The notes below the pieces were generated by a model that was not told where the DNA came from, searched no databases, and saw nothing but the letters and a program-made list of their open reading frames with translations. From assembly GCA_930367215.1 (NCBI GenBank), contig OV884058.1:214996208-215060207 (forward strand): a stretch of 64,000 nt of DNA, in the 5' to 3' direction. Origin of the DNA: Pollenia angustigena (taxonomy: Eukaryota; Arthropoda; Insecta; Diptera; Polleniidae). How positions within the stretch are numbered: position 1 is the first letter of the stretch; each line of letters begins with the position of its first letter. Shown here one piece after another: positions 21,866 through 32,009 of the stretch. The position numbers were made by a program, and so were the translations under genes.

Positions 21866-24800
21866 ATGACTACTTTTGAAAAATTTATACGGGCAGCAGA
21901 TGAGCTCACAAATTTCGAGGTTATGTTGAAAAAGGAAGACTTTTCAACATATACCAAAGACGGGCTAGATTTCGAAAAAAGAGAAGTAGACAAAAGATGG
22001 GAAAAGTTTGAGAAAATTTTTGAAGAGTGTTGCGGTGACACAATAGAGGATAAAAAAGAATTAGTAGCGGTTAAAACAAAATATCCTCAGGTGCGGAAAA
22101 TATACGTAAAATGTTTAAATATTTTGGCAAAGGCTAGGCAGGTAGTGGAAGAAGAGAGCCAAAAAAATAAAACGGTGGTTCCCAACCAGTGTTCTATACC
22201 TGTCCCTCCTTGTGATACTGGCGTTTTTCATGGCGATTACGTTTCGTGGCCCACCTTCAGGGACATGTTTACGGCAATCTACATAAATAATTCAAGACTT
22301 AGCTCTGTAGAAAAGTTGTTTTATTTATTTCAAAAAACAGATAATGAGGCCCGGGATATAAACAGAAATATTGCCCTCACAGCAGAAAATTTTGAGATTG
22401 CGTGGGGAAATTTAAAATCCCAATATGAGAATAAACGGGTGTTAATAAATAGTCAGCTTAAGACCTTATTTAATTTGACTCCATGTCAACGAGAAACGGC
22501 GGCGGAAATAAAAAGGCTCCAAAGGGAAATTAATAATTGTATTTCGGTGCTGAAATTATATAAGGTAGATATTGCCTCATGGGACCCGATTTTTGTTTTT
22601 CAATGTTCGTCTCGGCTCTCAGAAAATACTTTGCATCTGTGGGAGCAATCGGTAAAAAATAAAACAGAGGTTCCCAAATGGGAAGAATTAAATAATTTTC
22701 TGACCGATAGATTTCATGCCCTTGAAAGTGTTTCTGACATTATAGTAGCGAACAATGTAGCTGCCAGTGGTTTCCAAGCAGGCCCTTCACATAATAATAC
22801 TTCTACAAAAGTTAAGCAGCTTAAGACACATCACACAAAAGTTGACTCGAGCTCATGTAAATTGTGTAAAGAAAGGCATAAAATTAGTGTTTGTAATAAG
22901 TTTTTGAGCATGGATTACAAGAATCGTGTTTCAACGTTAAAAAGATTTCGTTTTTGTTTTAATTGTCTTACTATGGGGCATTTGTATGGAGAGTGCAGTA
23001 GCGCTAATGGCTGTTCTAAATGCAATAGAAAACACCATACACTAATACATAAAGAAATAGTAAGAAACAACAATAATAATCAAAGCCAAACAAACACTAA
23101 TGCTCAAACTCAGAGTCAAAATACGCAAAGTCAAATACAGTCCACTAATGTTGCCGGCCCTTCTAGCGTAGTTCAATCGCATCATACCTCTGTTGCAAAA
23201 AAGGTTATGTTAGCCACAGCCTGGGTTAACATTATAAGTTTTGGTTCCTGTTACAAGGTTCGTGCCCTGATAGATCCATGTTCGGATGAAAGTTTTGTTT
23301 CAGAAAAGATACAAAAATTATTAAAGTTGCCAACTAATCCAGTTTCTGCAGAAGTCTCAGGTTTAGGCGGAGAGATAATTAGTTCGTCTTCGAAAATGGC
23401 AGTTTTTACTATTGTTTCTCTTTTCGATCAGAACGTGGCTCTAAATATTCAGGCCCTTGTTGTCCCTCGAGTAACGGGTAGTATTCCAACACATCCATTT
23501 TTGCCTCAAAAAGAGATTGAGCTGCCCAAATTGTGTTATGCTGATCCGAAGTTTTATGAAAGCAGTGAGATTGATTTATTGTTAGGAGGTGACCTTTATC
23601 CTTCTATTCTTCGTGGTGGAGTAAAGCATGGTGTTTTTGAATCGTTAGTGGCTCAAGAAACCATTTTTGGTTGGATAGTTACAGGTCCAACGCATGCTAG
23701 AGTTTACCCTCGAATACTTAGAGTGTCTTATATGACAAAAGTTGCAATTGATGACCAATTATCGAAGTTTTGGGAGTTAGAAGAGGTGTCTCAGAGACGT
23801 ATTTTATCAGAAGAGGATAAAAAATGTGAGGAGATCTACAATTCTACAACCACTAGAAACTCTGAAGGGAGATACACTGTGAGTCTGCCCTTTAAAAATA
23901 GTTTGCTGTCGCTTGGTCCCAATAGGCATATAGCTGTTTGTCAATTTCTGAGAAATGAAAAATCTTTAATGCGCAACGCTGAGCGCAAAGCCCAGTACGA
24001 TGAGGTCCTTAAAGAATATTTAACCCTAGGGCATATGGAAAAATCAGAAAATACTGGAAGTGACCCGGGTTATTATTTACCCCATCATGGAGTTTTTAAG
24101 CCTGAAAGTACAACTACGAAATTGAGGGTAGTTTTTAATGCCTCAAGTCCTTCGGCAAATGGCAGAAGCTTAAATGATTTGTTGTACACTGGCCCTATTT
24201 TGCAAGCTGAAATAGTAAATCTGATTTTGAGATGGCGATTTTTTCAGTTTGTATTTAATGCGGACATTTCTAAAATGTACCGGCAGATTTTTGTGACTCC
24301 CACACATAGGCCATTCCAGAAAATTGTGTTTCGTAGCAGGGATAGTGCAGAACTTACTGATTACCAACTGAAAACGGTGACTTTTGGTGTAAATTGTGCC
24401 CCATATTTAGCCCTTAGAACCATTCTACAGTTGGCGAGTGATGAAGAGCGACGTTTTCCGTTAGGCGCTAGAATCCTGCGAGAAAATATGTACGTGGACG
24501 ATGCCCTAGTTGGTGCCCATTCAGTTGCTGATGCTTTGGTGGCACGTGAGGAATTAATTGCCATTTTAGATATGGGGGGATTTGAGCTCAGAAAATGGAC
24601 CTCGAATTCTGAAGAAATTTTGAAAAATTTGCCCCATGATCACCTGCTTAATTCTTCATTTTTGTCGCTCGATGAAAAAAGCACAACAAAAACGTTAGGG
24701 ATTCGCTGGAATGCGGCAGAAGATGTGTTTTTCTTTGTTGGTGAAAAGATAACACTAAAAGCCTCATATACTAAGAGAGAGGTTCTTTCTACCATTGCTC

Positions 24801-27058
24801 GGCTATACGATCCTGCAGGTTGGTTGGCTCCGGTGGTAGTTGCAGCAAAAATCATAATGCAGCAAATGTGGCTTGATAAGATCGAGTGGGACGAGGCAAT
24901 CAAACCAGTAGCTCTGCAGAAATGGCAGACTTTTGTTGCGAATTATGCGGATATTGAAAAAATTAAGTTGCCACGTTGGGTTCAATATTCGCCTGGCTGT
25001 ACTATTCAATTTCACGGGTTCTGTGACTCTTCTGAGTTGGCGTATGCAGCTACAATATATATAAGGGTACAGCTCGAAAATAAAGTTTTGTCAAGTTTGC
25101 TCACGTGTAAAACGAAAGTGGCCCCAATAAAAAAGCCATCTTTGCCTCGTTTGGAATTATGTGGAGCAGTTCTTTTGGCAAATTTAGTCGATAATGTGGT
25201 ACCTACTTTTAACGTGAACAAATCACCCCTGTATTTGTGGTCCGATTCCACAATTGTCCTAGCTTGGCTAAGAAAACCACCTTGTAGCTGGAAAACATTC
25301 GTGGCAAATAGGGTGGCTACAATATTAGAAAAAGTGGGGAATAAAAACTGGTGTCACGTGGCTTCAGGTGATAATCCTGCCGATCTAGCAACCCGGGGGC
25401 TGATCCCTGCGGATTTGATAGAAAATAGGCTCTGGTGGCACGGACCTGAGTGGCTCAACTTGGAGCAGTCTTCGTGGCCCGTAGGAGCAGTTGAGTTCGA
25501 GACGGCAGAAGAGTCGAAAGGAGCTCAAGTTTTTGTTGCTAGATCTGCTGATAAAGAAGATATTCTAGACAGGTTTTCTAGTTTATCTAGGGCGTATCAC
25601 GTAATAGCCTACATGTTTCGATTTGTTGCCCTGGCGAGTAAAAAAAGGCGTGAAAAGGTCGACTATGGCTCGGTGAAGATTTCGGCTAATGAGTTGAAAC
25701 TCGTGAGAAATCGCTTATTTTACCTTTCTCAACAAATTTATTTCTCAGGGGAGTTCAGCTGTCTTAAAGCAAATAAGAAAATTGATTCACGTAGCCCCCT
25801 GTTAACACTTACCCCTTTTGTTGATAAAGACGACATTATTCGATCTAATAGTCGACTTAGCTCTAGCACTTGCCTGTCCTGCAACGAAAGGCACCCTATT
25901 ATCTTGGCATATGGCAGTAGATTGGCTCGGCTGTATGTGGAATTCGTCCACACCCTTGTCCTGCACGGAGGCCCTCGTCTAGTCCTTAACGTAGTCCGGC
26001 AAGAGTGCTGGATCATTCGGGCAAAAAATCTGATAAAGACGGTGGTTCGAAATTGCAAAGTCTGTGTTCTTCACAGAAAAAAGCTTCAAAATCAAATAAT
26101 GGCTGCTTTGCCCGCAGAACGAACTACCATTTGTCGCCCATTTACGAATACTGGCGTTGATTTTGCTGGCCCGTTTGAGATTAAAAGTTTCACTGGCAGA
26201 TACTGCAGAATCACCAAAGGCTACGTGTGTCTTTTTGTTTGTTTCTCTACAAAGGCGATTCACCTTGAAGCTGTAAGCGATTTGTCTACCCCTGCCTTTC
26301 TAGCAGCCTTGGCCCGCTTCGTCGCCCGTCGTGGTTGCCCAAGCTGCATTTATTCTGATAACGGCAGAAACTTCGTTGGCGCCGCTAGAGAAATCGACGC
26401 AGACTTCGCCAAGCACGTAAAAGAGCTTCGTGACACGGCTGTCGAAAATTATGGTCACCAGCGTTTGTCGTGGCACTTTATCCCTGCTGCAGCACCTCAT
26501 ATGGGAGGACTTTGGGAAGCGGGGGTAAAAAGTATGAAAATGCACCTTAAAAAGTCAGCTGGTCAACTCAAATTTACGTTCGAGGAGTTCTCAACCATTT
26601 TGGCAAAAATAGAGGCGTGTCTCAATTCGCGTCCGCTAGGCCCTATGTCGGAAAATGCTGAAGATTTGTCTGCCCTTACCCCAGGCCATTTTTTGATAGG
26701 GACATCTATGCTTACCCCTGCTGAACCCGAAGAGTTGTCTTCACCCCTAAGCATTGTAAATCGGTGGCGTAAAGTTAAGGCCCTACAACAAGAGTTTTGT
26801 CGCCGATGGAAGCAGGAGTATTTAAAGGAGCTAAATAAGCGCAACAAATGGCGACACCCTCAGCTAGACCTAAAAGAAGGCGATCTCGTTGCTCTTAAAA
26901 GTGAACCAGGCTGTCCAACTGAGTGGCGACTAGGCCGTATTGTTCGAGTCTATCGCGGAAGTGACGCCAAGGTGCGAGTAGCCGATTTAAAAACGCTAAG
27001 CGGCGTAATCACACGGCCGATACACAAACTAGTAGCTCTGCCTAAATACGACACTTAA
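21866..27058 (+). CDS. BEL/Pao gag-pol polyprotein, 1730 residues, intact
   Basis: One frame encodes the structural and replicative proteins that copy the element through reverse transcription in cytoplasmic particles and integrate it. A coiled, charged N terminus is followed by the gag-like region typical of BEL (around FHGDYVSW, residue 121, to about 270). Zinc knuckles follow: C364-x2-C367-x4-H372-x4-C377, then C383-x2-C386 with HH. The pepsin-like protease has aspartate D470 in LIDPCSD, where this clan often has DSG. Reverse transcriptase carries D800 (NADISKMYRQ) and YVDD at 876-879. An RNase-H-like region shows D1054 and D1127 (WSDSTIVLAWL). Integrase has H1362, H1367, C1397, C1400 and catalytic D1432, D1498, E1551 (GGLWEAGV). 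A C-terminal BEL-type domain lies at about 1630-1727. There is no stop or frameshift and no env frame. Length fits the family. Confidence 0.96.
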   Translation: MTTFEKFIRAADELTNFEVMLKKEDFSTYTKDGLDFEKREVDKRWEKFEKIFEECCGDTIEDKKELVAVKTKYPQVRKIYVKCLNILAKARQVVEEESQKNKTVVPNQCSIPVPPCDTGVFHGDYVSWPTFRDMFTAIYINNSRLSSVEKLFYLFQKTDNEARDINRNIALTAENFEIAWGNLKSQYENKRVLINSQLKTLFNLTPCQRETAAEIKRLQREINNCISVLKLYKVDIASWDPIFVFQCSSRLSENTLHLWEQSVKNKTEVPKWEELNNFLTDRFHALESVSDIIVANNVAASGFQAGPSHNNTSTKVKQLKTHHTKVDSSSCKLCKERHKISVCNKFLSMDYKNRVSTLKRFRFCFNCLTMGHLYGECSSANGCSKCNRKHHTLIHKEIVRNNNNNQSQTNTNAQTQSQNTQSQIQSTNVAGPSSVVQSHHTSVAKKVMLATAWVNIISFGSCYKVRALIDPCSDESFVSEKIQKLLKLPTNPVSAEVSGLGGEIISSSSKMAVFTIVSLFDQNVALNIQALVVPRVTGSIPTHPFLPQKEIELPKLCYADPKFYESSEIDLLLGGDLYPSILRGGVKHGVFESLVAQETIFGWIVTGPTHARVYPRILRVSYMTKVAIDDQLSKFWELEEVSQRRILSEEDKKCEEIYNSTTTRNSEGRYTVSLPFKNSLLSLGPNRHIAVCQFLRNEKSLMRNAERKAQYDEVLKEYLTLGHMEKSENTGSDPGYYLPHHGVFKPESTTTKLRVVFNASSPSANGRSLNDLLYTGPILQAEIVNLILRWRFFQFVFNADISKMYRQIFVTPTHRPFQKIVFRSRDSAELTDYQLKTVTFGVNCAPYLALRTILQLASDEERRFPLGARILRENMYVDDALVGAHSVADALVAREELIAILDMGGFELRKWTSNSEEILKNLPHDHLLNSSFLSLDEKSTTKTLGIRWNAAEDVFFFVGEKITLKASYTKREVLSTIARLYDPAGWLAPVVVAAKIIMQQMWLDKIEWDEAIKPVALQKWQTFVANYADIEKIKLPRWVQYSPGCTIQFHGFCDSSELAYAATIYIRVQLENKVLSSLLTCKTKVAPIKKPSLPRLELCGAVLLANLVDNVVPTFNVNKSPLYLWSDSTIVLAWLRKPPCSWKTFVANRVATILEKVGNKNWCHVASGDNPADLATRGLIPADLIENRLWWHGPEWLNLEQSSWPVGAVEFETAEESKGAQVFVARSADKEDILDRFSSLSRAYHVIAYMFRFVALASKKRREKVDYGSVKISANELKLVRNRLFYLSQQIYFSGEFSCLKANKKIDSRSPLLTLTPFVDKDDIIRSNSRLSSSTCLSCNERHPIILAYGSRLARLYVEFVHTLVLHGGPRLVLNVVRQECWIIRAKNLIKTVVRNCKVCVLHRKKLQNQIMAALPAERTTICRPFTNTGVDFAGPFEIKSFTGRYCRITKGYVCLFVCFSTKAIHLEAVSDLSTPAFLAALARFVARRGCPSCIYSDNGRNFVGAAREIDADFAKHVKELRDTAVENYGHQRLSWHFIPAAAPHMGGLWEAGVKSMKMHLKKSAGQLKFTFEEFSTILAKIEACLNSRPLGPMSENAEDLSALTPGHFLIGTSMLTPAEPEELSSPLSIVNRWRKVKALQQEFCRRWKQEYLKELNKRNKWRHPQLDLKEGDLVALKSEPGCPTEWRLGRIVRVYRGSDAKVRVADLKTLSGVITRPIHKLVALPKYDT

Positions 27059-27426
27059 AATCCCTCATTTTTACTGTTGCCCTATCCAGTAAAGGTATCC
27101 TATGTGACGGACCCCGCGGCACTTCAGCATGGCCTACTACATCATCTCTGGGCCCGACGTAGCTTCCCCTATTTGATGTCCTTTGAAGAAGGAGTGGTGC
27201 TGAAGACGGGAAGCTGAATATTTTTATCGCCGTTTATTTTTAAGTTTTTTTTTTTTTAATTCTATTTACATTAATTTTTCCTTTTTTTGTTGATTTGGTA
27301 AATTTAATTTATTGTTAAGTTTAACTTTGATTTTTTCTTGAGTTTTTAATCTTTTTTGTATGTATTTTATTTTCATTCTTCTCTTATGAGATATTATGTT
27401 GCACCACCGTTGCAAGGCGGGGTGTA
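27059..27426 (+). other. 3' leader and polypurine tract of BEL/Pao element
   Basis: About 370 bases after the stop codon. It ends in AAGGCGGGGTGTA immediately before the 3' LTR, the expected place and composition for plus-strand priming. No env-like frame. Confidence 0.8.
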
Positions 27427-28014
27427 TGTTGGCGTCTGGCTGGTGTAAACCGGGCGTTATGTTTCCCACTATTTTGACCACGTGCAGCGGGACTACATGT
27501 GGTCGTGACACCTGGCAACACCTCATGTGATATGTGGCTCAGCTGTGCTTTAACGCCACCTGTAGAATGAATTCGCTTTTTTTTATTGAAAAAATAAAAC
27601 TTCTGTTCAGCCAGACGCCGGCAATTTAAAAGAAAAATTAAATAAAATAAATAAAACTAGAAATTAAATAAAGTTTTAAAATAAAATAAAATTGAAAACT
27701 GAAAGGAAAATTGTGACCTAAACTAAATTAAAAGAAAAATAAAAATTATTAAATTAAATGTGTATTGGGCCAAAGTTAAAATTAAATAAAATTAGAAATA
27801 AAAAGAAAGTGATTTTTATTTAAACATATAAGAGCCATCGAACCACCAACAAATTAAGGGTGGGTTTTCCTAGTGCGTAAAGTGAGTGAGTGTGTGCGCG
27901 CCAGCCGCTAATTGACCTGTCTCAACAAACCACTTCAGTGAGATTTCTGGCCACTTTGTAATTCCGGACAACGTACCCAAGCTACAGGTAACCAGCCCCA
28001 ATCATACCCCAACA
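27427..28014 (+). repeat. 3' LTR of BEL/Pao element
   Basis: 588 bases, same length as the 5' LTR, with six substitutions relative to it, and followed by TCAGG. Ends in CCAACA. Confidence 0.96.
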
Positions 28015-28540
28015 TCAGGAAACCTTTTCCAAAGATTTTAGAAAAGCTAAAAATATTATACAAATAAAACCTTTAAGCGAATAAGAATTATAAACACTCA
28101 AACTTTTACTCGTAACAATATCAAAGCTTAAACAAAACACCAATAATAAACAGTGAGCTTATTTATCTTTTCATACATTTTTCTCTATTTTTTTTTTTTT
28201 TGGCATTTAGTTTGATATCTTTTTACAAAAGAGAATCAAAATGGTTTTCTTGATACATTTAAATTTTTTTCTTTTTTAGCGTTTCTACTATTGCATTTTT
28301 TTGTTTTTTTTTTAAGACTTGTACGGTGTAAGGTAAGAGGGATAGAATGTTCCTTAAAATTGTGCTTTGTAAGATTTTACATAAATCTTCTGAATACATC
28401 GTCTATAATAAAGGAGTAAAACATTTTCATAACATTCGATTCATAATAAGAATGTCCCTCAACGGGGTAACTAAAACCGATTGAACTTTTGATTATCCTA
28501 AAATAGTTTTTAATAATCCCCGAAAAAAAAGAAGTAAGAG
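28015..28540. repeat. Right part of the repeat split by the BEL/Pao element, then unassigned DNA
   Basis: AGGAAACCTTTTCCAAAGAT onward matches 35264-35420 (both contain AAACAGTGAG and AACAATATCAAAG). After about 28170 no match or gene is seen. Confidence 0.7.
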
Positions 28541-29250
28541 TGCTATATTAGGCTATGCCGAATCTTATATACCCTTGACCATGGTGCGAAAACAACAGAA
28601 AGTAATACAAAGACCGTTCTTTAGATTTAAATAAGTCTATTTGTCCCGCCCACAATTTCTCGGATGCGGGTGATGGATAACCAAGATGCTTGTATCTAAT
28701 TTGGAAACTTTGGCTCTTGCCGTACTACAATCTATAATATCTTTGAACGGAAGGTGCCACGTCTACTTCTGCAATCCCGCCCATATTTTTAGAGAGCTTT
28801 TGTATAAATAACCCAGCTGTATGCACCAAATTTGGAAAACAAATTTCGTACCATTCTTTAGATTAAAATTTTGTTTGTGCCACGCCCACTTTTCCCACCC
28901 CACCCAAATATTGTAGGATGTTGTGTATTGATGAAGAAAAAAGAAGAAAAAACCGCAACATGGGATTTGTGGTTAAAATTAGAAGCGTTCGTGCAGTTTT
29001 GCTTATATTTCAGTCATTTATGGAACGATCTAACTAAAATTCAATAAAGAAACTTTAACGGAGTATAGTTGATGTAAATATATAACAACCTTGTCTCCGC
29101 CGTTTCTGGGGTCTTTGGAAAACCCACTTCAACAATCATAAGTATCCAAAATATATATATATATAATATAAAGGGTCTAAGCAAAGACTTTATATTTATA
29201 TACATAAATTTATATAGAATTATATAAATGTATGGTCATTGATCTAAGTT
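28541..29250 (-). repeat. ATACCC-type dispersed repeat, minus orientation, part 1
   Basis: Starts with the reverse complement of the family's closing sequence (GTAAGAGTGCTATAT then GCCGAATCTTATATACCC). It includes the GGTCTTTGGAAAACCCA segment near 29110. The opening end lies at about 29934-29985 (TTACAAACGGAATGACAAAC), so a LINE fragment and a MITE are inserted inside it. Confidence 0.75.
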
Positions 29251-29254
29251 AAAG

Positions 29255-29567
29255 GTATAAGAAAAGAAAGACATCATACCTGGGACATTTTATGAGTAAT
29301 AAGCTGTTTCAATCGATAATACGAGCGAATATTGAAGGAAAAGCTGCTGGAGGGAAGAAAAGAAACAACATCGATTGGTAATATGAAAGTATGGTCTGGT
29401 ATCAGAGATCTGGGCAGACTTCTGAGAATAGAGATGCTTTTACGGAGCTACTGAAAGAAATATAAAATTATTTTTTTTGATATGGGAAATACGTTAACAA
29501 ATTGTAAATGTATTGGTCGCCTTAATTCAAAGAACGAATTAGCAAATAAAGAAGAAGAAGAAAGTGT
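29255..29567 (+). pseudogene. LINE 3' fragment (C terminus of a reverse-transcriptase ORF)
   Basis: A frame around 29268-29380 reads RKTSYLGHFMSNKLF then IIRANIEGKAAGGKKRNN, the pattern I know from the extreme C terminus of many LINE polymerases (YLGH, GK.GGK blocks). It then meets a stop. The downstream tail ends in GAAGAAGAAGAAAG at 29551-29564, a simple-repeat tail like those of RTE-type LINEs. Everything upstream is missing, so this is a 5'-truncated dead copy. The clade is not certain. Confidence 0.7.
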
Positions 29568-29572
29568 CTAAA

Positions 29573-29922
29573 GCAGCCCATACACGATTCAATTCAATTG
29601 TCAACTGAGTCGGTTGTTGTCCAAATCAAAGCGTGTATGGCTTTGTCAATTAATTAGTTTGACGGTTGTCGAGTTGGTTGAAGAAAAATCAAAAGATTTT
29701 GATTTTTTCATGTTGACTACTAAGTCTTTCAATTCGATTGTATTGTGTATGCTCAAGTCTCTTGATCAGCTGTCAAAATTAATTTTTGTAGTTAAGTATT
29801 TTAAAAATTGTCTTTTATTCATTAAATTTTAAAATAAATTTAAAATCTTTTAATTTAGTTGATGAAGTTGTAAACTAAGTTGAAAGATTTAGTTGACAAC
29901 TGAATTGAACCGTGTATGCCCC
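29573..29922. mobile_element. MITE of about 350 bp
   Basis: Left end GCAGCCCATACACGATTCAA is matched by the reverse complement of the right end (TTGAACCGTGTATGCCCC); the inverted repeat extends about 40 bases with several mismatches through TTGTCAACT. The frame at 29614-29832 is internal to it and not supported. Confidence 0.78.
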
Positions 29923-30032
29923 ATACATAAGATCAATATTGTAGAAATTACAAACGGAATGACAAACTTTATCTTCAGTGAAGAATTTAACGATTCTTTT
30001 CGATTATTATATCCTATAACGAAGGTAAAAGA

Positions 30033-30296
30033 GTATAGCGATGGCTTAATATAAAAATGATCTAACTCGATTTTTTCTGTTTACAGGAGAAGAAAAAAAG
30101 CTTGATAAAATCCGTAAAATTGTAGATAAAAAACTTTAAATGGAATTTTTAATAAGGAAGATACAACAAAGTTTAAACTACAGCCCCTGAAAATTTTAAA
30201 ACAAAATACATGTGGCATTTGTCTACCAGAATAAACAAAAAAAGCTATTTAAAAAAAATCGAGTAACGCCTTTTTTATATTAAGCCATCGATATAC
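30033..30296. mobile_element. 264-bp MITE
   Basis: Inverted ends GTATAGCGATGGCTTAATAT and ATATTAAGCCATCGATATAC, continuing to CTCGATTTTTT on both sides with a few changes. Inserted next to ATACCC-type repeat sequence, which resumes at 30297. Confidence 0.8.
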
Positions 30297-30655
30297 CGTT
30301 TGTAATTTATACAATATTGATCTTAGATCCTATAAAGTATATTTATTCTGGGTCCTTTATGTCACATATATACCAGAATTGGTTGACGTTAAAATTGCCT
30401 GATCGGTCCGCAAATGGCAAAAAACCACGACTGCTTCTAATTTTATCCAAAAATTCCTTGTTGTTGTTATTGTTTTCTTATTTAAATTTTTTGAATATCT
30501 GGACAACAGCAAGGCTAAAATTTCCAAATAAGGTACAAGCATCTTTTATTTTATGAATACACAATATCCGACAAAATGTGGACGGTATTGGATCAGTGGG
30601 CGTGATTTATTTATATTTAAAGAACGGTATTTGTATAACTTTCTGTTATTATCGC
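30297..30655 (+). repeat. ATACCC-type repeat fragment
   Basis: CGTTTGTAATTTATACAATA through the TGATCGGTCCGCAAATGGC segment matches 10235-10640 with moderate divergence. The two opposite-strand reading frames here lie in repeat DNA. Confidence 0.7.
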
Positions 30656-31195
30656 ACCATCCCGGTGGCGAACGTCATAGTGATTCAGCGAGACAAACGC
30701 TGACAATATTAAATCATCGATGACAAGTGTTGATTTTACTTTGGTGTCATATATGAATTTTTAAAGTATTTGTCCAAACTGTCATAGATGACCAATGTTG
30801 ATTTTGTCTTGTAGGCGTCCATTTGTTTGTGAGTCGTAACAGACAATATCATCAACTTTCATTAGTGAATTTTTTCAGGAAGAGTGACAAGGAAAACACA
30901 TGATAAACTCAAGTAATAAATGGAACAGAACAAACAGAAAAAAGAAACGGTCCGTTATTTTCTGATTTATTCATTGAAGGAGACATGTAGCAGTCAAAGT
31001 CCTGCAGCGCCCACTTCGTGATCTATTCATAACAGACAATGCCGCTAAGTTTTTCCTTTTAAGGGAACAGTGACATTGCAAAGCTGTTGTCATGCATAAC
31101 TACCTAAATATCAACTTGTTTCTGACTCTGGTGCGATTATTCATCGATGAAAATGTCATAAAGACAATGTCGCTCATAAACGCCACCGAGATGGT
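30656..31195. mobile_element. MITE of about 540 bp
   Basis: Left ACCATCCCGGTGGCG is matched by the reverse complement of CGCCACCGAGATGGT at the right; further inward GACAATATT- and ATCATCGATGA-type blocks are mirrored. The interior contains several degenerate internal repeats of TGTTGATTTTG. Exact ends are uncertain by a few bases. Confidence 0.7.
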
Positions 31196-31243
31196 CTTAC
31201 TTGTTATTTAATATGTATGTATATTATTTATGTGGCTTAGAAC

Positions 31244-32001
31244 CAGTGATGCCAATTTAGTATCTTTCGCGCTAAATCTAGCATTTTTTGACGTCGTTTG
31301 CAATGAAAAAAACTAATTTAGCATGTAGCATTATTTAAAAATTCCTGGCATTTTTTAGTTCTTGTGATATTTTTAATATTTTCCATTTTTATTATGTTAA
31401 ATACAAATATAAAAGAAAAACGGAAGATTCTAACATTGAATTAGACCAAAAAATGCAACAATGTAAATGCTCATTAATGATTCACTGAAATAAAAATCAA
31501 AAAAGGAGAACCTTTTAAAAATATTAGTAAAAACCTATTCACAAAAGTTTGGGACAAGCACCTAAAGTTAAAACAATGGATGAAAGAACGATGACTTAGA
31601 AAAACCTTTTGCAATTACAGCAAATGCGATATTGTCTTAAATTAGTGGCCTGGAACAACACACCGAAAAAAGAAAGCACAAAAGTGTTACGGGCTAACTA
31701 AAAACAATCCTTACCCTCTCAAAAGAATTTGTTACAAAGTTCAGCAGAGGCGGCATTGAGTTTATGTACTGTGCACAGTTCGATTGCGCCTGTTGAGTAT
31801 TTGATAAACGTTAATTAAAGGCAATTTGACAGATCGTCGTTGAACCTGAAGAAAAATATGCAGCATATTATAAAAAATTTATTGGCCCTTACTTTAATGA
31901 AGATCTGTCTATATTTGTCATATACATTTGTTTTAGCATTTATTCAAGCATTATTTTTAACAAATCTAGCATTTTTTCCTCAATAAGTTTTGGCAACCCT
32001 G
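31244..32001. mobile_element. 758-bp non-autonomous hAT element with 8-bp target duplication
   Basis: Left end CAGTGATGCCAATTTAG and right end TTGGCAACCCTG, flanked by a perfect CTTAGAAC on both sides (31236-31243, 32002-32009). TCTAGCATTTTTT motifs recur near both ends. Related to 14882-16176. No coding capacity recognised. Confidence 0.88.
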
Positions 32002-32009
32002 CTTAGAAC

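Larger units (their letters stand above)
20841..28014 (+). mobile_element. Full-length BEL/Pao LTR retrotransposon
   Basis: A 7174-bp element with two 588-bp LTRs (TGTTGG...CCAACA) flanked by a perfect 5-bp target duplication TCAGG (20836-20840, 28015-28019). Order: 5' LTR, primer-binding site, about 420 bases of leader, one uninterrupted gag-pol frame, a short 3' leader, a purine-rich tract, 3' LTR. I count six differences between the LTRs, about 1%, so insertion is recent. The pre-insertion sequence survives at 35264-35268. It lies outside the visible part of the large duplication. Confidence 0.97.

Noticed and set aside
24170..26847. Several minus-strand frames of 65-106 codons within the retrotransposon
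   Set aside because: Shadows of the intact gag-pol frame on the other strand.
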